Source: Glossina fuscipes (Eukaryota > Arthropoda > Insecta > Diptera > Glossinidae). From it: a stretch of DNA of 64,000 nucleotides. The position numbers and the translations under genes were made by a program. Below are positions 59,090 through 64,000 of the stretch, in pieces. The DNA is taken from assembly GCF_014805625.2 (NCBI RefSeq), contig NW_023998431.1, positions 6,270,213-6,334,212 on the forward strand, read 5' to 3'. Below the pieces are notes generated by a model, which was given only the letters and a program-made list of their open reading frames with translations, was not told the DNA's origin and did no database searches. Each line of letters opens with the position of its first letter. Position 1 is the stretch's first letter.

Positions 59090-60180
59090 AATTTGTGACT
59101 TTTGAAAATGAGACGTTCAGTAGATTCTCTAGACTTCGCAAATATCATTTGGCACGGCGCGAGTTATTTCTAAATACACTTTATAATACGTGGGAAGGGT
59201 GAGTTTTTGGCTTACCTATAGTTTCATTACGAGTATATTTGATGAACCACCATTGCACCATCAATTTGAGCTCTTCACGCATAAAAGTCGGCTTTTTCAT
59301 TTAAAAAGAAGTCATAGTGACCTAGTGCCTATATCATGTTGTAGTCATCAATTTGCTGTGTGAAAAAATGACGAAATATTCTCTATTCTCACTATTTGTT
59401 ATCTATACAGCAGTTATCTATACAGCATTTCTGATGGCAACCAATTTATTATAAGTGGAGGAAACTTCTTCCAACACTCTTTATATATTGCTTCGGATGC
59501 ATGCTCCACAACTGACTAAGTTTTTCTAGACATAAAACAATCACAAAAGAACGTTTGACATTTCGCTTAGTCGTAGTTATCGTTTCGAGAATCTTCATGA
59601 AGACTTTACATATATTGTTAACAAAATTCCAGGAAGGGATTGAGTTTTAATAATAAAATGTGTAGATATATATATATATATATATATCTTCATCATCAAA
59701 AGATACAATCTTCTGGAAAAAGGAAGGATTCATTACGTATGCCTTTATGTTTCTCTCTATATAATGAGTTATATGAAAATTCTCCTTCCTTTTTGTAGCC
59801 TCCGCTTTTCAAATGATTCCAAGCTGTCGTGTGGTTGATGTTTACTGCCTCCTCTATTCCTGACAGCTTATGTACCGGCCTTGCTTCACTAGTTGTAAAA
59901 GTTCACCGACTTTTCAGTAATTGTGAGGTGTACTTTTGGCATCGAAATTTCCGGAACGGAATCGGCAAACCACCATTTGGTCGTTCGTCCACTCAGCATT
60001 ATCACTTCACAAATTTTTCGGCATGTTCTTGCATGTTTTATAGTAAGAAAGCATTACATACCGTTTTTCTTCAGATATTTCATCAATTTTCAAATCAATA
60101 TAATTTTTTACCCGACCAAAGGATTAGAAATCTATCTTCACAAAAAATGTAAACTAAAATATCACCTTTTAAGCACATGT
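59090..60180 (-). mobile_element. Mariner-type transposase remnant
   Basis: Read leftward, about 60080-60030 gives a KHARTCRKICEV-like start, then 59970-59920 VCRFRSGNFDAKSTP, matching the mariner W..[KR]FRSGNFDLKD block. About 59870-59790 gives VNINHTTAWNHLKSGGYKKE, the second helix-turn-helix (V..TTVxNHLKxxGYxKK). Later parts (59600-59250) are too decayed to place the catalytic DD34D residues. Terminal repeats were not located. Several stops and frameshifts show an old inactive copy; a (TA)n tract at 59668-59688 interrupts it. Confidence 0.6.
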
Positions 60181-60829
60181 TCGTTTAAGACAATCAGATG
60201 AGTGTTACCCATTGTACAGGCATTAACACAATCCTGCGGAAAAAAAACGCAAGGGCTTTTTATATGACCTAATATTTTAATAAATTGCACGATCTTATAT
60301 GTGCAACTTCGGTCTTAGACCGGACGAATGCTCTATACACTGGCTCTTTTCGAAGGCAAATCTGAATGATTGTTCGTCATAAGATTAAGGAGGATATATC
60401 TAGACTGATTGCCTTTGAAGGCTCTTTTACAATGTCCTCAAAAGATTGTTTAATATTCTGCGCGGAAATCCAAGAGATTTCGCTTGGTTGACTTAAATTT
60501 CTTAATAAAGAGATGAATATTTCTTTTGGCGACTTCAGCAAAATAAATTGTCTGTCTGCGTCATGGGGGTTAAAATATGAATAAATTAAGATCGGTGTAT
60601 GCTTAAAAAAAGGTTTACTTCTACCGAGAGATTATTCGCAGCATTTGGAGAGGAAGCGTCCGTCAACACAAATAGAGAATGAGCAGCGAATTAAAAGATA
60701 TGAGTTTCATTATCTTAAAGGTTACGCAAGCGTACACAAATTGAGCGGGATGAGGCTTAAAAAACTGCTTTGGGGAACAATACCGCTCATCTCAATTATG
60801 TTAGCTTTGCATTGAACTTTGTTTGTATT
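60181..60829. other. Intergenic, no gene seen
   Basis: No coding, RNA or repeat content could be supported. Confidence 0.3.
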
Positions 60830-61080
60830 TCAGATAAAAAATTTAAAGCCCACAAACATATTTGAAGAGGAACTAAAAAATGTAAAGGAATCCATTAAAT
60901 TAACCCAGTCATAGGCTGTGCTGACATCCAGGGAGATCATGACAACATTCCTGCCTACTTTTTTTTTGACTAAAAAACAGTTGATTGCTAGCCATATTCG
61001 TAGACTTGTTTTTTTGACAAGCACAAGAACGACCTGAAATTATAAGGTCGTTGTTTAAGAAATTCATCTGCCTATCCTTA
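60830..61080 (-). mobile_element. Small LINE reverse transcriptase fragment
   Basis: The minus-strand frame 61024-60830 gives KKVGRNVVMISLDVSTAYDW and then VNLMD, which resembles the block around the first catalytic Asp in non-LTR reverse transcriptase (xxLDVSxAYDxVN). Only about 60 codons survive. Confidence 0.5.
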
Positions 61081-62190
61081 GCCATTTAGTTAATTATTTT
61101 TACGATTACTTGAATTAGTAGAGGTACCTGTTTCAGGAATGGGCACACCACAATTCAAAGCGGTTAGTTTGGTTAGATCAGCAATGATTAATATGTGTCA
61201 ATCCACGTAAGGAGAAGAGTGCATTATTCGATTTTGATTGCCACTTGGAATCTTGTAGGAACCTTTCATTATCATGGTCATTCTATGTAATACAATTGTT
61301 TCTTTTGCGATTTATCTACCGATGGTTATTGATACATTTTCAGAAAGAACGGCAACCGCTATTGGCACACATCTCTTTAATTGTGACAGTTTTTTGTATC
61401 TTTTCGGCGTTCTTAACTGTGGACCTCTATTTCTTTATTGTTTCATGAAGTTGACAGGATTCGCAAATATGCAAATTTTTGCCCTTGCGGATTGATATTT
61501 ATGAGACAGTGCTGATAGAGATGGGTTTCATCATAGTTTTGGTGAGAAAATGTGGAGGTGTGTGACTTTGATTTGAGATTAAAAAGTGCTCTGAATTAAT
61601 GGTACATCGGATATTAGTTCAACTTTAGCCAGGCGTTTCATTAAAAGTGCGCGTTAGATGAAATTTACTATTTTTTATGTAGAATTATTGTAACTTTGAA
61701 AAAAGATGAAGGAGTAGTGGATTTCACCAATCGAAATATTGATACTATTCAATGAAAGGACAACAGATTGAATTGGCGAAATTAGAATCAAGACACTATT
61801 CGTAGTACTACCATTCCAATTGCAATACAAACTAAGCTTTCCATTGTTTAGAGGTTTAAAGCTGCTAACGCTATTAGTATTTATAAGGCTTTGCCTTAAT
61901 GATTTGAGAAATGGTCATCATACGGGTAATACCTAGAATTGAAATCTCTGATTAAAAGCAAGAAAGTCATATAATCTCTGAGTTCGATCACGAAAGGTTT
62001 TCATGTCAATACTTAGTGGAAAGTAGCGTGATACAATAAAAATATTTTGTTTTATACTAAGATTTTTGATGATAATTAGATCAATATCCCCATTACAAGG
62101 AAGGTTGACATATAGCTGGCCGTTTTAACATTGAAAACACTGTCATTTGCTAAAAAACTTCACTTCAACTGAAGAAATCAATATTATTTG
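61081..62190. other. Intergenic, no gene seen
   Basis: Frames near 61245 and 61274 overlap each other and carry only hydrophobic low-complexity content. It could be further decayed LINE sequence upstream of the RT fragment. Confidence 0.3.
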
Positions 62191-62194
62191 AGTT

Positions 62195-62275
62195 CAAATA
62201 TTGAAAATATAAATTAAAGTACATTAAAAATGGAAAAATATTGAAAATATAAATTAAAGTACATTAAAACAGTAA
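62195..62275. repeat. Two-copy tandem repeat, about 43-bp unit
   Basis: The unit AATATTGAAAATATAAATTA followed by AAGTACATTAAAA occurs twice in direct order (about 62197 and 62240), with a third, worn partial unit near 62277. Confidence 0.75.
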
Positions 62276-63272
62276 AATATTGAAGAATGGGTGAAAGTAC
62301 ACAAAAGCAGCAAATTATTGGAAAATAGTATTACATTAACAGTAAGCAAAATACTTCTTGTCAAATTCAATAGAGTTTTACATTGAAATTCGTCGTTTTA
62401 AACATTAATGAAATTTAAACATTCATATAAATAAATATTGAAGAACGTAGTTAGAGTTAAGTAAGGCGAAATAACTCTACGTACGGCGAATTAGGATTTG
62501 ATGAACAAACTGCACTCTAAATCTGAAATATACGTTTTTAAGCAAGCCAAGTAAAGCCAAAGAAAAAATAAAACGTGCAAAGAACAGCATGTATATATAT
62601 AAATATTAATGAGTAAAACGTAACCCTAATGTGGAAGAAATTAAAATATACTCAAATCCCAAATGAAAGGAGGACGAGATGGAGACATTGAACGCGTTCT
62701 ATTGTTTTCTTATATGAAAAGATAAGTTAAGTTGTTTTTTTATTTATTGTTTTATAGTTTGTATAATTTTATGATTAAGCACTAATCCATGTACACTTTC
62801 TAGTAAATTTGGAATTTTGTTTTATTATAAAATAATAAATAATAATAGTGTAACGCAAAATATAAAAACAAGTTAAAAGATGTTCTCCGAGAAGAAGAAG
62901 AGAAAGTTTCGTGAAGATGGGGTAAATAACTGAGTGTGTGTGTGTGTGTGTAGCCACGGACAGTGACTTAACGGACCAACAAATGCATAGACAGCCTAAC
63001 AGACAGAAGAACAATATCGACGGACCTTAAGGCTGTTATTTGACGATTGATTGCGATACGTTTAAATTATATATAATTTACTTTCCGAACGAACAGATCT
63101 TAAGTCCTTGGCCATTTTGTACTCTACCTAATCGTTGGTCTCTTTGAGACCTTGATTTCCGATTGTAAACCCCAAAGATGGATCTGGCGATCGCTAAGCC
63201 GCTTTTCTCTTTTTTTAAAAAAAGAATTTTAATACGTTTTTTTTCAATTATTGTAAAAATTACAGATATTAC

Positions 63273-63304
<32 letters not shown>

Positions 63305-64000
63305 GATAAAAAATGGTGTAATAATAAAAATAAAAAACAAACTGATTATGTCAACACGACTGAAGTGCCGCCTTTCCGCTGCTACGGATAACAATGGTGA
63401 CTATATTGACGGTGCTGTTACGTAGGCTTGAAGTTCATAATACTGTCGCGTACATTAATTTCGTTTGTTCCATATAATGTACTTTTTCTATATGAGTTTG
63501 TAAGCATTATAGTGTTAATTGCTTGCTTGTATTGTACATTTATGGGGTTAAATACAGTTCAAATAGGCTTTCAATTAAATTGTTTATGTACGACTTACTT
63601 TACTTCATGTAACATTTTAATGTCAAAGGATATAGCAAATATTTTATTTATAAAATCAACCATAAATTAGCTTTTTGTTTTATCAAAATTCCGATATTTA
63701 TTTACTTTTTGCACTTAACAATGCCAAATGTTAATTGAACTTTATAAACATAAAAGAGTTATGGACAAATTGATATTTGAAACCAACATATGCGAACAAT
63801 AGATTTCACTTAAAAGTTGCAAGTTGTTGATATTTTCTTGCTTTGAATAAATACATTTTTTTACAATAGCATCATATTATTGCGCATCTTGCACATTATT
63901 GCTCAATAGTCTGAAATAGAAATTCTGTCGATTGCGGTTTCGTATTTCAGTCTAATATGACATTTATTCTGATTTTTTAATCAAAATAGTAGTTATTGTT
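62276..64000. other. AT-rich end of window, no gene supported
   Basis: Contains a (TG)n tract at 62935-62951, a poly-A then (TA)n run near 63275-63302, and frames at 62775 (-) and 63428 (+) with hydrophobic low-complexity content only. Confidence 0.35.

Noticed and set aside
62775..63014. 79-codon minus frame with Cys-rich start
   Set aside because: Contains the translated (TG)n microsatellite and has no family match.
1..64000. CRISPR arrays, bacterial operons or ribosome binding sites
   Set aside because: None seen; intron-containing genes and retroelements show a eukaryotic nuclear sequence.

Overview
The window is nuclear DNA from a higher fly (Brachycera, Schizophora). The genes are split by short introns, mostly 55-80 bp with GT/AG ends. 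Every recognisable protein matches a conserved animal family, usually closest to the Drosophila form recalled from memory. The sequence between genes is AT-rich and full of decayed retroelements and small DNA elements. Gene size, intron size and repeat load would suit a calyptrate fly (tsetse, stable fly or house fly relative), but that is inference. A 10-N gap in a (TA)n tract shows this is a draft assembly.

Ten genes were modelled at exon level by matching frame and phase across splice sites. Rft1 (-, 5' part only, 1-765). Gcna (-, 3181-7004). Wbp11 (+, 13612-15485). A short TTC17-like TPR protein (+, 20870-22285). Ntf-2 (-, 22784-24844), with two alternative last exons. Ipk2 (+, 34326-35312). 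Sf3b1 (-, 35530-39742). Ost48 (+, 41335-42765). Rab10 (-, 43484-44831). A LRRFIP1/2 homologue (+, 46564-48697) and Avl9 (+, 54833-57215) complete the coding set, making eleven loci when the partial Rft1 is counted.

The genes are mostly housekeeping and do not form one pathway. Their themes are the secretory route (Rft1 and Ost48 for N-glycosylation, Rab10 and Avl9 for vesicle traffic), nuclear RNA work and transport (Sf3b1, Wbp11, Ntf-2), inositol phosphate signalling (Ipk2), germline genome protection (Gcna) and cytoskeleton or signalling scaffolds (LRRFIP, TTC17-like). Three pairs are tail to tail: TTC17-like/Ntf-2, Ipk2/Sf3b1 and Ost48/Rab10.

The rest is a graveyard of mobile DNA. There are several LINE remnants: ORF1 zinc-knuckle, endonuclease, reverse transcriptase and RNase H pieces. 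There is a mariner remnant and a tRNA-derived SINE present twice. An AT-rich element with terminal inverted repeats is present about five times, once nested inside a LINE. A large inverted duplication of an LTR-like sequence (26273-27699) abuts a perfect 25-bp palindrome carrying a tRNA-Lys(CTT) primer-binding site. A GC-rich 220-bp island (33431-33655) and a decayed coiled-coil coding region (57440-58560) remain unidentified. No wholly new biological system could be demonstrated. The best leads are the paired Ntf-2 terminal exons, the inverted LTR-like structure with an exon-like reading frame, and the truncated TTC17-like membrane protein.
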